Positions 43,946 through 52,782 are shown, counted from the first letter of the stretch. The stretch is DNA of 64,000 bases from Fusobacterium_C necrophorum_A (GCF_004134945.1 NZ_SBAP01000010.1:1-64000); one strand, 5' to 3'. The notes: generated from the letters alone by a model not told the origin. Numbers and translations are program-made.

Positions 43946-44991
43946 TTCGACATAATTTGGTGGAGATTTTTGAAAAAATAGCTCCGGGAACACCATTGAG
44001 GGAAGGTATTTTTAATATTTTAGATGGACATTTAGGAGCTCTTCTTATCCTTGGTTATGATGAAGAAGTCGAAAAGGTATTGGATGGAGGATTTTTTATT
44101 GACTGTGACTATACACCGGAGAGATTGTTTGAGTTGGCAAAAATGGATGGGGCTATTGTTTTGGATAAAAATTGTGAAAAAATTATTTATGCGAATGTTC
44201 ACATACAAGCGGATGCAAAATACCCTACTTCGGAAAGCGGAACCAGACATAGAACAGCTCATAGAGCTTCCCAACAATTAGGAAAATTGGTGGTAGCTGT
44301 GTCCGAGCGAAAGGCGGTGGTAACGGTATATCAGGGAAAAGAAAAATATCGTTTGCAAAATTTATCTGTTTTAATGGAAGAAGCGACACAGGCACTTAAA
44401 ATTTTGGAAAGATATCGGTATGTGTTGGATAAAGCCCTTGTCAATTTGACTTTATTGGAATTGGATGATTTGGTAACCGTTTTTGATGTTATTACGATGG
44501 CACAACGTTTTGAAATGATTTCCAGAATTGAAAACGAATTGATAGGCTATGTCAGAGAACTTGGAAAAGAAGCTCATTTAATCAATTCCCAATTGAAAGA
44601 GTTGACTCAGGATATTGAAGTGGAATATTTAGAATTTCTGAAAGATTATCTCAAGGAAGAAACGAAAATAGAAAGTATTCAAAAGAGAGTTCATCAATTG
44701 ACGGATCAGGAATTGTTGGAAGCGGAAATATTGGCAGACGTTTTCGGATACGGAAAAACCTACAGTGTTTTGGACAATAAGGTTTCTTCGCGTGGATATC
44801 GAATTTTGGGAAAAATTAGCAAGTTGACGAAAAAAGATATAGAAAAAATGGTTACTACTTATGGAAATATTGCTGAAATTCAAGAAGCGGAGGATGAAGA
44901 TCTGTTAGAAATTAAGTTGAGTAAATTTAAAATTCGAGCGATGAGAACGGGGATACAAAGACTTAAATTTACAGTGGAATTGACGAAATAA
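43942..44991 (+). CDS. disA: DNA integrity scanning diadenylate cyclase DisA
   Basis: A 349-residue DisA that synthesises c-di-AMP from two ATP and scans DNA for branched structures. The cyclase domain shows MDGAIVLD (D69-G70-A71) and GTRHRTAHR (R102-H103-R104), both essential motifs. The C-terminal helix-hairpin-helix domain is present (SSRGYRILGKISKLTKKDIEKM). The start overlaps the radA stop. It is the last gene of the long co-directional run that began at rpmF. Confidence 0.96.
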   Translation: MIRHNLVEIFEKIAPGTPLREGIFNILDGHLGALLILGYDEEVEKVLDGGFFIDCDYTPERLFELAKMDGAIVLDKNCEKIIYANVHIQADAKYPTSESGTRHRTAHRASQQLGKLVVAVSERKAVVTVYQGKEKYRLQNLSVLMEEATQALKILERYRYVLDKALVNLTLLELDDLVTVFDVITMAQRFEMISRIENELIGYVRELGKEAHLINSQLKELTQDIEVEYLEFLKDYLKEETKIESIQKRVHQLTDQELLEAEILADVFGYGKTYSVLDNKVSSRGYRILGKISKLTKKDIEKMVTTYGNIAEIQEAEDEDLLEIKLSKFKIRAMRTGIQRLKFTVELTK

Positions 44992-44999
44992 TCCTTGAC

Positions 45000-45028
45000 T
45001 TGACAGGAATAGAAAACACTTCTATAAT
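45000..45028 (+). promoter_or_regulatory. Consensus promoter of the FMN_bind-like gene
   Basis: TTGACA (45000-45005), exactly 17 bases, TATAAT (45023-45028): a perfect sigma-70 consensus, unusual for a small envelope gene and suggesting strong expression. Confidence 0.85.
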
Positions 45029-45059
45029 ATGAATAACAAATTATTAGGAGGTTAAATAT

Positions 45060-45458
45060 ATGAAAAAAATGATAGTATTATTCTCTTTTCTATTGGCAAC
45101 GACGGCATATGCTTCCACCTACCGGGACGGAATTTATCGAGGCTATTATATTTCAGGGCAAGAAACACAAATTGAAGTGCAATTCACTTTAAAAAATGAT
45201 GTGATGACGGAAGCAAAGTATAGAACTCTGCGTTATAAAGACCATGATTGGCTGAAAGAAGAGGAATATGTTGCCAAGAATAAGGGGTATATGGGTGCTT
45301 TGAATTATATGGTAGGAAAAAAAGTCAATCAAGCCGTTTTGGATAAATTATATACTCCGGAGGGAATCGAAACGGCAGGAGCAACGGTTCGTGGAGGAAA
45401 ATTGAGACATGCGGTACAATTGGCTCTTATGACGGGACCGATTAAACTTACAAAGTAG
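45060..45458 (+). CDS. Small exported FMN_bind-like protein
   Basis: A 132-residue exported protein with a classic signal peptide (cleavage near TAYAS, residue 19). The mature part begins YRDGIYRGYY and ends with ETAGATVRGGKLRHAVQLAL, the overall pattern of FMN_bind domains. Covalent flavinylation needs [S/D]GATx[S/T]; here it reads AGATVR, so the last residue is Arg and flavin attachment is doubtful. It may be a non-flavinylated relative. It is monocistronic, under a perfect consensus promoter. Confidence 0.7.
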   Translation: MKKMIVLFSFLLATTAYASTYRDGIYRGYYISGQETQIEVQFTLKNDVMTEAKYRTLRYKDHDWLKEEEYVAKNKGYMGALNYMVGKKVNQAVLDKLYTPEGIETAGATVRGGKLRHAVQLALMTGPIKLTK

Positions 45459-45471
45459 AAATAAAAAAAGA

Positions 45472-45505
45472 AAAAACTCGGAGAAAAAAGACCGAGTTTT
45501 TTCTT
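45472..45505 (+). terminator. Terminator of the FMN_bind-like gene
   Basis: AAAAACTCGG pairs with CCGAGTTTTTT over a loop of about 10 bases. Confidence 0.88.
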
Positions 45506-45536
45506 TTACAAGGAGTTGAAGCCTAACAAATAGTTC

Positions 45537-45566
45537 TTGATAATAGAAAGAAAGATATGCTATAAT
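45537..45566 (+). promoter_or_regulatory. Promoter of miaB
   Basis: TTGATA (45537-45542), an 18-base spacer, TATAAT (45561-45566). Confidence 0.65.
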
Positions 45567-45608
45567 AGAATATCGTAGAGTTTTGAAGCAAGTTAGGGGG
45601 AAATCCAA

Positions 45609-46916
45609 TTGAAAAAGGCAACAGTCATTACCTATGGATGCCAAATGAACGTAAATGAGAGTGCTAAGATGAAGAAAATTTTTGAAAATCTTGGCTATGA
45701 AATAACGGAAAATATCCGAGAAAGCGATGCTATTTTTTTAAATACCTGTACCGTCCGAGAGGGAGCGGCAACACAAATTTATGGGAAACTTGGGGAACTG
45801 ATGCAAATAAAATCAAAACGGGGAAGTATTATAGGAGTAACCGGTTGCTTTGCTCAGGAACAGGGAAGGGAACTTTTAAAAAAATTTCCCGTGATTGATA
45901 TTGTCATGGGAAACCAAAATATCGGAAGATTGCCTCAGGCAATTGAAAATATTGAGAATCAAACGGAAAAACATGTGGTGTTTACAGATCACGAAGATGA
46001 TTTGCCTCCAAGATTGGATGCGGATTTCGGTTCTGATCAAACGGCTTCCATTGCTATCAGCTATGGTTGCAATAATTTCTGTACCTTTTGTATTGTACCC
46101 TATGTGAGAGGACGAGAACGTTCGGTTCCTTTGGAAGAGATTGTTCGAGATGTGGAGCAGTATGTAAAGAAGGGAGCAAAAGAAATTATGCTGCTGGGAC
46201 AGAATGTCAATTCCTATGGACATGATTTCAAAAATGGGGATACTTTTGCAAGATTGTTGACAGAAATTTGTAAAGTGGACGGAGATTTCATCGTTCGTTT
46301 TGTATCACCTCATCCTAGAGATTTTACGGATGATGTCATTGAAGTGATTGCCAAAGAAGAGAAAATTGCAAAATGTTTGCATCTTCCTTTGCAATCGGGG
46401 TCGAGTCAAGTCTTAAAGAGAATGAATCGTGGTTATACGAAAGAACAGTATCTGGCCTTAGCCCATAAAATTCAAAACAGGATTCCGGGAGTAGCATTGA
46501 CAACGGATATTATTGTGGGGTTTCCGGGAGAGACGGAGCAGGATTTTTTAGATACCTTAGAGGTAGTCAGAGAAATCAATTATGACAATGCTTTTATGTT
46601 TATGTATTCTATTCGACAGGGAACGAGAGCGGCAAGTATGCAAGAACAAGTACCGGAAGATACCAAAAAAGAAAGATTGCAAAAATTAATGGATGTACAA
46701 GCTCGATGTTCTTATAAAGAGAGCCAAAAATATCAAGGGAAAATAGTACGAGTTTTAGTAGAGGGAGAAAGTAAGAAGAACAAAGAAGTATTATCCGGAA
46801 GAACTTCCACGAATAAAATTGTACTTTTCCAAGCACCGATTTCTTTAAAAGGAAGTTTTGTGAATGTCGAAATTTATGAATGCAAAACATGGACTTTATA
46901 TGGAAAATTAGTGTAA
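45609..46916 (+). CDS. miaB: tRNA methylthiotransferase MiaB
   Basis: A 435-residue radical SAM enzyme adding the methylthio group to i6A37 of tRNA. The auxiliary cluster cysteines are C11, C47 and C80; the radical SAM motif is CNNFCTFC (C154, C158, C161). A C-terminal TRAM domain is present (KIVRVLVEGESKKN onward). The start is TTG 45609, with AGGGGG nine bases upstream; an internal ATG would lose C11. rho follows 16 bases downstream. Confidence 0.96.
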   Translation: MKKATVITYGCQMNVNESAKMKKIFENLGYEITENIRESDAIFLNTCTVREGAATQIYGKLGELMQIKSKRGSIIGVTGCFAQEQGRELLKKFPVIDIVMGNQNIGRLPQAIENIENQTEKHVVFTDHEDDLPPRLDADFGSDQTASIAISYGCNNFCTFCIVPYVRGRERSVPLEEIVRDVEQYVKKGAKEIMLLGQNVNSYGHDFKNGDTFARLLTEICKVDGDFIVRFVSPHPRDFTDDVIEVIAKEEKIAKCLHLPLQSGSSQVLKRMNRGYTKEQYLALAHKIQNRIPGVALTTDIIVGFPGETEQDFLDTLEVVREINYDNAFMFMYSIRQGTRAASMQEQVPEDTKKERLQKLMDVQARCSYKESQKYQGKIVRVLVEGESKKNKEVLSGRTSTNKIVLFQAPISLKGSFVNVEIYECKTWTLYGKLV

Positions 46917-46932
46917 GAGAAGGAGTGGATTT

Positions 46933-48174
46933 ATGGAAATATTGGAATCTTTTTTGATCAATGAATTGTATGATGTTGCAAAACAATTGGGGGTGCCTTG
47001 TAAAAAAGGCTTAAAAAAGGGAGAGATTAAAGTATTATTAGAAAAATATTTTGATGAAAATCCAAATCATACAATGGCTTCGGGATATTTAGAAGTATTG
47101 TCGGATGGTTACGGTTTTTTGCGAAACACTTCCGTAGAAAAAGATATCTATATTTCCGCTTCACAAATTCGAAAATTTAAACTTCGAACCGGAGATGTCA
47201 TTATGGGGGAAGTAAGAAGACCGACAGGAGAAGAAAAAAATTTTGCAGTGACAAAGGTGTTGCGAGTTAACAATGGAAATTTAGCTGCAGCGGAATCCAG
47301 AATTCCTTTTGAAGAATTAACTCCTGCCTATCCTACCGAACAGTTTCATTTAGAAACAGGAAAAGAGAGTATTTCCGGAAGAATAATTGATGTGATTGCT
47401 CCGATTGGAAAAGGACAGAGAGCTCTTATTGTGGCACCTCCAAAAGCCGGAAAAACAATGCTCATCAGCAGTATTGCCAACTCTTTAATTCAAAATTACC
47501 CAAAGACGGAAGTTTGGATTTTATTGATTGATGAAAGACCGGAAGAAGTAACGGATATTAAAGAAAATGTAACAGGTGCCGAAGTCTATGCTTCCACCTT
47601 TGATGAGGATCCTAGAAATCACATCAAGGTAACGGAGAGCATTTTGGAAAAGGCAAAACGAAAAGTGGAAGACGGAGAAGACATTGTCATTTTGATGGAT
47701 TCCCTGACGAGATTGGCTCGGGCTTACAATATTATCATTCCTTCGAGTGGAAAATTGATTTCAGGAGGAATTGACCCGACCGCCTTATACTATCCTAAGA
47801 ATTTTTTCGGAACGGCAAGAAATATTCGAGGAGGAGGAAGTTTAACCATCATTGCGACTGTATTGATTGATACGGGAAGTAAAATGGACGATGTTATCTA
47901 TGAAGAATTTAAATCTACAGGAAATTGTGAGATACACTTGGATAGACATTTATCGGAACTTCGTATTTTCCCGGCGATTGATATTCAAAAATCGGGAACC
48001 AGAAAAGAAGAATTGTTGATTGGAAAAAGGAAATTAGATAAAGTTTGGAAAATAAGACGAATGCTTTCAAAAATGGATAGAGCGACAGCCGCACAAACTT
48101 TAATTCGCGGCATGAGAAAAACGGACAATAATGAAAGCTTACTTTCGCTATTCATAAAGGAAGGAGAACACTAG
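46933..48174 (+). CDS. rho: Transcription termination factor Rho
   Basis: A 413-residue hexameric RNA helicase. The N-terminal helical SAP-like domain (1-45) leads to a cold-shock-like RNA-binding domain (DGYGFLR, 58-64). The ATPase has Walker A APPKAGKT (168-175) and the Q and R loops (SGGIDPTALYYPKNFFGTARN). It is shorter than many Rho proteins because it lacks an N-terminal insertion. It lies between miaB and the M23 peptidase gene, probably in one transcript. Confidence 0.97.
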   Translation: MEILESFLINELYDVAKQLGVPCKKGLKKGEIKVLLEKYFDENPNHTMASGYLEVLSDGYGFLRNTSVEKDIYISASQIRKFKLRTGDVIMGEVRRPTGEEKNFAVTKVLRVNNGNLAAAESRIPFEELTPAYPTEQFHLETGKESISGRIIDVIAPIGKGQRALIVAPPKAGKTMLISSIANSLIQNYPKTEVWILLIDERPEEVTDIKENVTGAEVYASTFDEDPRNHIKVTESILEKAKRKVEDGEDIVILMDSLTRLARAYNIIIPSSGKLISGGIDPTALYYPKNFFGTARNIRGGGSLTIIATVLIDTGSKMDDVIYEEFKSTGNCEIHLDRHLSELRIFPAIDIQKSGTRKEELLIGKRKLDKVWKIRRMLSKMDRATAAQTLIRGMRKTDNNESLLSLFIKEGEH

Positions 48175-48177
48175 CGT

Positions 48178-49320
48178 ATGAAACAACGGGGAAGCATAGT
48201 CATTCTGAGTGTGATCATTTTATTTCTTTTCATTCGATTACAAGAAGAGTCTCAAAAAGAAATTGTGAATTTGGAAGAATTTACGGAATATTATGAGACA
48301 TCTGTGGCGGACAATGGAGGATTTGAACTTATTGAAAGTTTTTATAACTTTGAAAGAGTGTACCATTTTCCGAATCAGTATATAGAAGCCCCGAAAAAAG
48401 AGGAAGAAGAAAAGAAAGAGAAAAACAAATATCCTACAAAATCTGTCTATATTGTAAAAAAAGGAGATACCCCTTCTAAAATTGCAGCCAAATTTGGAAT
48501 GAATTTGAACAGTTTTCGAGCCAACAACCCTAATATGGATAAAAATTTAAGAGTGGGAAGCAGTGTCAATGTTGTTTCGGAAGACGGGGTATTTTACAAA
48601 TTACAAAAAGGAGATTCTGTGAGCCGAATTGCTGTTAAATATAAGGTGAAGGCAGCAGATATTGTCAAATATAATAATATCAGCCCTAAAAAAATGAAAG
48701 TTGGGCAGGAAATCTTTTTGAAAAGTCCTGATTATAAAGCTTTTTTGGAAAAAGAAAAGCCGAAATTAAGCAAAAAAGAATTGGATAAAAAATTAAAAGA
48801 AAAGCAGGAAAAAGAAGATCAAAAAATTTATGCAAAGAATAAGAAAACAGGAGAAAGCGTTAAAAAGAAGCAAGAGGAAGCGGAGAAAGAGGAAGAGAAA
48901 AAAGATACTTCTGATATGGAAGAAACAGCTTCTTCGGGAGGGGGGTTCTCCATGCCGGTTCGGTATGCGGGAGTTTCCAGCCCTTATGGTTCCCGGTTTC
49001 ATCCTGTTTTGAAACGATATATTTTTCACTCCGGAGTCGATTTGGTAGCAAAATATGTGCCATTGAGAGCAGCAAGAGCCGGAGTGGTAAGTTTTGCCGG
49101 GAATATGAGCGGATATGGAAAAATTATCATTATCAAGCATGATAACGGCTTTGAAACAAGATACGCTCATTTAAGTCAAATTTCTACTCGAGTGGGAGAG
49201 CGTGTCGAACGTGGAGAGTTGATTGGAAAAACAGGAAATACAGGAAGAACAACAGGTCCCCATTTGCACTTTGAAATACGACGTTTCGGCAAAACACTCA
49301 ATCCGATGAAATATTTATAA
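48178..49320 (+). CDS. LysM-M23 peptidoglycan endopeptidase
   Basis: A 380-residue envelope protein. An N-terminal membrane anchor (about 5-19) precedes two LysM domains (about 90-133 and 139-182), a Lys/Glu-rich helical linker (about 183-250) and an M23 metallopeptidase domain. The zinc ligands H284, D288 and HLHFE (H362, H364) and H331 are all intact, so this should be an active endopeptidase rather than an EnvC-type activator. It probably cuts peptidoglycan cross-links during growth or division. It starts 3 bases after rho. Confidence 0.92.
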   Translation: MKQRGSIVILSVIILFLFIRLQEESQKEIVNLEEFTEYYETSVADNGGFELIESFYNFERVYHFPNQYIEAPKKEEEEKKEKNKYPTKSVYIVKKGDTPSKIAAKFGMNLNSFRANNPNMDKNLRVGSSVNVVSEDGVFYKLQKGDSVSRIAVKYKVKAADIVKYNNISPKKMKVGQEIFLKSPDYKAFLEKEKPKLSKKELDKKLKEKQEKEDQKIYAKNKKTGESVKKKQEEAEKEEEKKDTSDMEETASSGGGFSMPVRYAGVSSPYGSRFHPVLKRYIFHSGVDLVAKYVPLRAARAGVVSFAGNMSGYGKIIIIKHDNGFETRYAHLSQISTRVGERVERGELIGKTGNTGRTTGPHLHFEIRRFGKTLNPMKYL

Positions 49321-49360
49321 ATTTTGAAAAATATGACCGAGAAAGAATGGTGTTAAAAAC

Positions 49361-50422
49361 ATGGGAAAAGAGAGTCGAGAAATACAAATTGGGACGTTAA
49401 AATTAGGAAAGGGAAATCCCATTGTGATTCAATCGATGATTAATACGGAGACTTCGGATGTAGAAGCGAGTGTCAGGCAAATTTTGGATTTGGAAAAAGC
49501 CGGCTGCGACTTGGTTCGTATGACGATCAATACCAAAGAGGCGGCTATGGCAATTCCTGCCATTAAAAAGAGGGTGCATATTCCTTTGGTTGCGGATATT
49601 CATTTTGATTATCGACTTGCCTTATTGGCGATAGATCAGGGAATTGACAAATTACGAATCAATCCGGGAAACATTGGTTCTGAAGAAAATATTCGCTTGG
49701 TTGTGGAAGCGGCAAAAAAGAAAAGAATTCCGATTCGTATCGGAGTCAATGCAGGATCTTTGGAAAAGCATATCTTGGAAAAATATGGAACGGTAACGGC
49801 AGATGCCATGGTGGAAAGTGCCATGTACCATGTGAGACTGCTGGAACAATTTTCATTTTATGATATTGTTATCTCATTAAAGGCAAGTAATGTTGCCATG
49901 ATGGTTGATGCGTATCGAAAAATGCAGACATTTGTAGATTATCCCCTGCATTTGGGGGTCACGGAAGCAGGAACTTCTTTTCAGGGAAGTATCAAATCCG
50001 CAATTGGAATTGGAGCTTTGTTGTTGGACGGTATCGGAGATACCATACGAGTTTCCTTGACGGAAAATCCTGTGGAAGAAATCAGAGTAGCGAAAGAAAT
50101 TTTAAAAGTGTTGGGACTTCGCAAGGAAGGAGTAGAAATTGTGTCCTGTCCTACTTGCGGAAGAACGGAAATTGATTTAATTTCTTTAGCAAAAACAGTG
50201 GAAGAAGAATTTGCAAAAGAAAAGAGAAATATAAAAATTGCTGTTATGGGTTGTGTTGTGAACGGTCCCGGAGAAGCGAGAGAGGCTGACTATGGAGTTG
50301 CAGGCGGTAAAGGGGTCGGAATTCTTTTTCAAAAGGGAAAAATTGTAAAAAAAGTGCAAGAAAAAGACATCTTGCAAGAATTAAAAAACATGATTGTAGA
50401 AGATTTGAAAAGAAAAAGTTAA
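49361..50422 (+). CDS. ispG: 4-hydroxy-3-methylbut-2-enyl diphosphate synthase
   Basis: A 353-residue IspG (GcpE), the iron-sulfur enzyme of the MEP isoprenoid pathway converting MEcPP to HMBPP. The 4Fe-4S ligands are in SCPTCGR and MGCVVNGPGEA. TIM-barrel landmarks are PLVADIHFDYRLAL and KLRINPGNIG. It is the short bacterial form. Its SD is weak. The last codons overlap the ECF-type promoter of the following sigma operon. Confidence 0.96.
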   Translation: MGKESREIQIGTLKLGKGNPIVIQSMINTETSDVEASVRQILDLEKAGCDLVRMTINTKEAAMAIPAIKKRVHIPLVADIHFDYRLALLAIDQGIDKLRINPGNIGSEENIRLVVEAAKKKRIPIRIGVNAGSLEKHILEKYGTVTADAMVESAMYHVRLLEQFSFYDIVISLKASNVAMMVDAYRKMQTFVDYPLHLGVTEAGTSFQGSIKSAIGIGALLLDGIGDTIRVSLTENPVEEIRVAKEILKVLGLRKEGVEIVSCPTCGRTEIDLISLAKTVEEEFAKEKRNIKIAVMGCVVNGPGEAREADYGVAGGKGVGILFQKGKIVKKVQEKDILQELKNMIVEDLKRKS

Positions 50423-50448
50423 ACTTTTTTGTTTGCGATATCGTCTAA
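50419..50448 (+). promoter_or_regulatory. ECF-type (sigma-E-like) promoter of the sigma operon
   Basis: TTAAACTTTTTT (50419-50430), 12 bases, GTCTAA (50443-50448, read as CGTCTA from 50442). The AAAC -35 with a T-run and the CGTC -10 at 17-base spacing are the general ECF promoter form, unlike the TTGACA/TATAAT promoters elsewhere here. The same element recurs twice at 61141-61242. It fits autoregulation. Confidence 0.75.
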
Positions 50449-50478
50449 GAAAGTGTATAAAAACAGGTGAGGTATGAC

Positions 50479-50931
50479 ATGGACTTTGATGAAATCTTTG
50501 AACAATATTTTGATAAAGTGTACTATAAAGTATTAGGGATTGTAAAAAATTCAGATGATGCGGAAGATATTTCTCAGGAAGTTTTCATCAGTGTCTATAA
50601 AAATTTGAAAAAATTCAAGGGAGAAAGCAATATTTACACTTGGATTTATCGAATTGCAATTAACAAGACCTATGATTTTTTAAAAAAGAACAAGACAATG
50701 TTGGAAATCAACGAAGAAATTCTCTCCTTGGAATACAATGTGGATATGGACAGAAATATGATTCTGGCGGAAAAGTTAAAAAAAATTTCCATGCAGGAGA
50801 GGGAATTTGTCATTTTAAAAGATTTATATGGATATAAGTTAAAAGAAATTGCTGAAATGAAAGATATGAACTTATCAACGGTAAAATCAATTTATTATAA
50901 GGCGATAAGAGATATGGGAGGAAACGAATGA
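50479..50931 (+). CDS. ECF-type RNA polymerase sigma factor
   Basis: A 150-residue group 4 sigma factor. Region 2 spans about 1-65 (YFDKVYYKVLGIVKNSDDAEDISQEVF and TWIYRIAINKTYDFLKK) and region 4 about 95-145 (MQEREFVILKDLYGYKLKEIAEM and STVKSIYYKAIRDM). Region 3 is absent, as in all ECF factors. A GTG start at 50467 is possible, but AGGTGAGG is placed for ATG 50479. It is followed by a one-TM protein, the usual position of an anti-sigma factor. It is probably the fusobacterial sigma-E counterpart; that identity is inferred. Confidence 0.9.
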   Translation: MDFDEIFEQYFDKVYYKVLGIVKNSDDAEDISQEVFISVYKNLKKFKGESNIYTWIYRIAINKTYDFLKKNKTMLEINEEILSLEYNVDMDRNMILAEKLKKISMQEREFVILKDLYGYKLKEIAEMKDMNLSTVKSIYYKAIRDMGGNE

Positions 50932-51251
50932 TGACATCACCGAAGGAAAGAGTAAGAGCCAATATATATAAAGAATTGTTGGAACAGGAGAAGAGAAGAA
51001 ATAAAAAGCTTTCCATTGTTTCTGTCAGTGTTTTTCTTTTTGGAATATTTGCAAGCTCAGGATACAATGCTTTTTATCAGACAAATACAGGAGGACAAAG
51101 TTTGAGCTACGTCATGGGAACAGAAAAACAAGTCAAAAAATTTGAAAAGGATAGTTTTATCTTGGATTCCATCTATAACACAGGAATATTGCATGAAAAA
51201 ACAGTGACACTCAATCCGGATGAGCTATTTGGATTGGATACACAAATTTAA
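50928..51251 (+). CDS. Single-pass membrane protein, candidate anti-sigma factor
   Basis: A 107-residue protein: a charged cytoplasmic segment of about 27 residues (ERVRANIYKELLEQEKRRNKK), one membrane helix (about 28-45) and an extracytoplasmic tail of about 60 residues. It starts in an ATGA overlap with the sigma gene. Position and topology fit an anti-sigma factor, though the cytoplasmic part is short and shows no zinc-binding HxxxCxxC motif, so the call rests on context. It ends one base into the next possible start. Confidence 0.65.
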   Translation: MMTSPKERVRANIYKELLEQEKRRNKKLSIVSVSVFLFGIFASSGYNAFYQTNTGGQSLSYVMGTEKQVKKFEKDSFILDSIYNTGILHEKTVTLNPDELFGLDTQI

Positions 51252-51265
51252 TGGAGGATATAGGA

Positions 51266-51667
51266 ATGAAAAAATTGTGGGTATATATGATATTTGTTCT
51301 GTCTTCTTTAACACTTCTGGGAGAATCCGAATTTGGAATTATTCAAGATAGTGAATTACGACGAGTTGGTGTGAGTGAAGCGAATTTACGACAGGCAAAG
51401 GCTGTGATTAATCAGGCGGAAACAACGTATAAAATGCTTGTATTGGAAAGAAGAGAGATTGAATTAAAAATTAACAAATTGATGATGGAAAATCCTGCCA
51501 AAAACTTATCAACCTTGGATACTCTTTTTGATCGGATCGGTGTGATTGAAGCTAAGATATTAAAAGACAAAGTGAGAAGTCAAATTGAAATGCAAAAATA
51601 CATCAGTCAGGAGCAATATTTACAAGCGAGAGAACTTTCCATTCAACGTTTAAATCGACGTAAATAA
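51266..51667 (+). CDS. Small periplasmic helical protein, Spy/CpxP-like in form
   Basis: A 133-residue exported protein. The signal peptide MKKLWVYMIFVLSSLTLLG is followed by an almost fully helical, charged mature part (about 110 residues) with long heptad-like stretches such as LRQAKAVINQAETTYKMLVLERREIELKINKLM. This form resembles Spy/CpxP envelope-stress chaperones, but I see no LTxxQ motif, so the resemblance is structural only. ATG 51251 is possible, but TAGGA and GGAGG favour 51266. It is the third gene of the sigma operon, probably an envelope-stress effector. Confidence 0.6.
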   Translation: MKKLWVYMIFVLSSLTLLGESEFGIIQDSELRRVGVSEANLRQAKAVINQAETTYKMLVLERREIELKINKLMMENPAKNLSTLDTLFDRIGVIEAKILKDKVRSQIEMQKYISQEQYLQARELSIQRLNRRK

Positions 51668-51692
51668 AATCGGAGAAAATTCCAGAAAGCAC

Positions 51693-51721
51693 TTGCAAAA
51701 AATTGAAAAATATGATATTAT
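51693..51721 (+). promoter_or_regulatory. Promoter of rpmE2
   Basis: TTGCAA (51693-51698), a 17-base spacer, TATTAT (51716-51721), 43 bases before the L31 start. Confidence 0.65.
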
Positions 51722-51764
51722 CTATTCTGATATTGAGAATGATAAGATTAGGAAGGTGAACAGA

Positions 51765-52007
51765 ATGAAAAAAGGATTACATCCTGAATATAACGTTGTT
51801 GTGTTTGAAGATATGGCAGGAAATCAGTTTTTAACAAGATCCACAAAAATGCCGAAAGAAACAACAATGTATGAAGGAAAAGAATATCCGGTAATCAAAA
51901 TTGCTGTAAGTTCAGCATCTCATCCATTCTATACAGGAGAGATGAGATTCGTGGATACTGCCGGAAGAGTTGACAAATTTAACAAACGATACAACTTGGG
52001 AAAATAG
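51765..52007 (+). CDS. rpmE2: 50S ribosomal protein L31 type B
   Basis: An 80-residue L31 beginning MKKGLHPEYNVVVFEDMAG. It contains no cysteine, so it is the zinc-independent type B form. A frame from 51693 exists, but GGAAGGTGA precedes ATG 51765. It is monocistronic with its own promoter and terminator. By contrast L32 in this window keeps its zinc knuckles. Confidence 0.95.
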   Translation: MKKGLHPEYNVVVFEDMAGNQFLTRSTKMPKETTMYEGKEYPVIKIAVSSASHPFYTGEMRFVDTAGRVDKFNKRYNLGK

Positions 52008-52012
52008 TATAA

Positions 52013-52038
52013 AAACAGGATGTTTATCCTGTTTTTTT
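52013..52038 (+). terminator. Terminator of rpmE2
   Basis: AAACAGGAT-GTTT-ATCCTGTTT followed by TTTT, between L31 and upp. Confidence 0.88.
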
Positions 52039-52062
52039 ATAAAAAAATTTAAGGAGGCTATC

Positions 52063-52686
52063 ATGGCGGTTATTGAAGTCAATCATCCTTTAATTCAACA
52101 TAAGTTGACAATTTTGAGAAACAAGGATACAGATACCAAGTCATTTCGAGAAAATTTAAATGAAATTGCAAAGTTAATGACTTATGAAGCGACAAAAAAT
52201 CTAAAAGTAATGGAAGAAGAAGTGGAAACTCCGCTTATGAAAACGACGGGATATACTTTAGCGGACAAAGTAGCCATTGTCCCTATTTTAAGAGCAGGTT
52301 TGGGAATGGTAGAGGGGATACAGGCCTTAATTCCTACTGCGAAAGTGGGGCATATCGGAGTTTACAGAAATGAAGAAACCTTGGAGCCGGTTTATTATTA
52401 TTGTAAGTTACCTACAGATATTGACAAGAGAAAAGTAATTTTGGTTGATCCTATGTTGGCAACAGGAGGTTCTGCAGTCTATGCCATTGACTATTTGAAG
52501 TCACAAAATGTGAAAGAAATTGTGTTTATGTGTTTGGTTGCAGCTCCAAGCGGAATCGAAAAGTTGCTGAATAAACATCCCGAGGTTGCAATTTATACAG
52601 CAAAAATTGATCAAGGTTTAACAGAAAACGGATATATTTATCCGGGATTGGGAGATTGCGGAGATCGAATTTTCGGAACGAAATAA
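52063..52686 (+). CDS. upp: Uracil phosphoribosyltransferase
   Basis: A 207-residue UPRTase salvaging uracil with PRPP to UMP. Markers are VPILRAGLGMVEG, the PRPP loop LVDPMLATGGSAVYAI and the uracil site GYIYPGLGDCGDRIFGT. ATG 52063 follows an AAGGAGG site; the longer frame into the L31 terminator is not real. A terminator follows. Confidence 0.97.
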   Translation: MAVIEVNHPLIQHKLTILRNKDTDTKSFRENLNEIAKLMTYEATKNLKVMEEEVETPLMKTTGYTLADKVAIVPILRAGLGMVEGIQALIPTAKVGHIGVYRNEETLEPVYYYCKLPTDIDKRKVILVDPMLATGGSAVYAIDYLKSQNVKEIVFMCLVAAPSGIEKLLNKHPEVAIYTAKIDQGLTENGYIYPGLGDCGDRIFGTK

Positions 52687-52705
52687 CATTAAAATAGCAA
52701 AGAGA

Positions 52706-52738
52706 GAGAAGATATTGAGGAAAATATCTTCTTTTTTT
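52706..52738 (+). terminator. Terminator of upp
   Basis: AGAAGATATT pairs with AATATCTTCT over a short loop, followed by TTTTTT. Confidence 0.88.
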
Positions 52739-52753
52739 ATCCTGTTAAATTTG

Positions 52754-52782
52754 TTGACAAAAAAAGTAAAATATTATACAAT
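52754..52782 (+). promoter_or_regulatory. Promoter of copZ-copA
   Basis: TTGACA (52754-52759), a 17-base spacer, TACAAT (52777-52782), 51 bases before copZ. I see no clear CopY or CsoR operator. Confidence 0.75.

Noticed and set aside
48793..49170. Minus-strand frame of 125 codons inside the M23 peptidase gene
   Set aside because: Shadow of the Lys/Glu-rich linker codons; no SD or family features.
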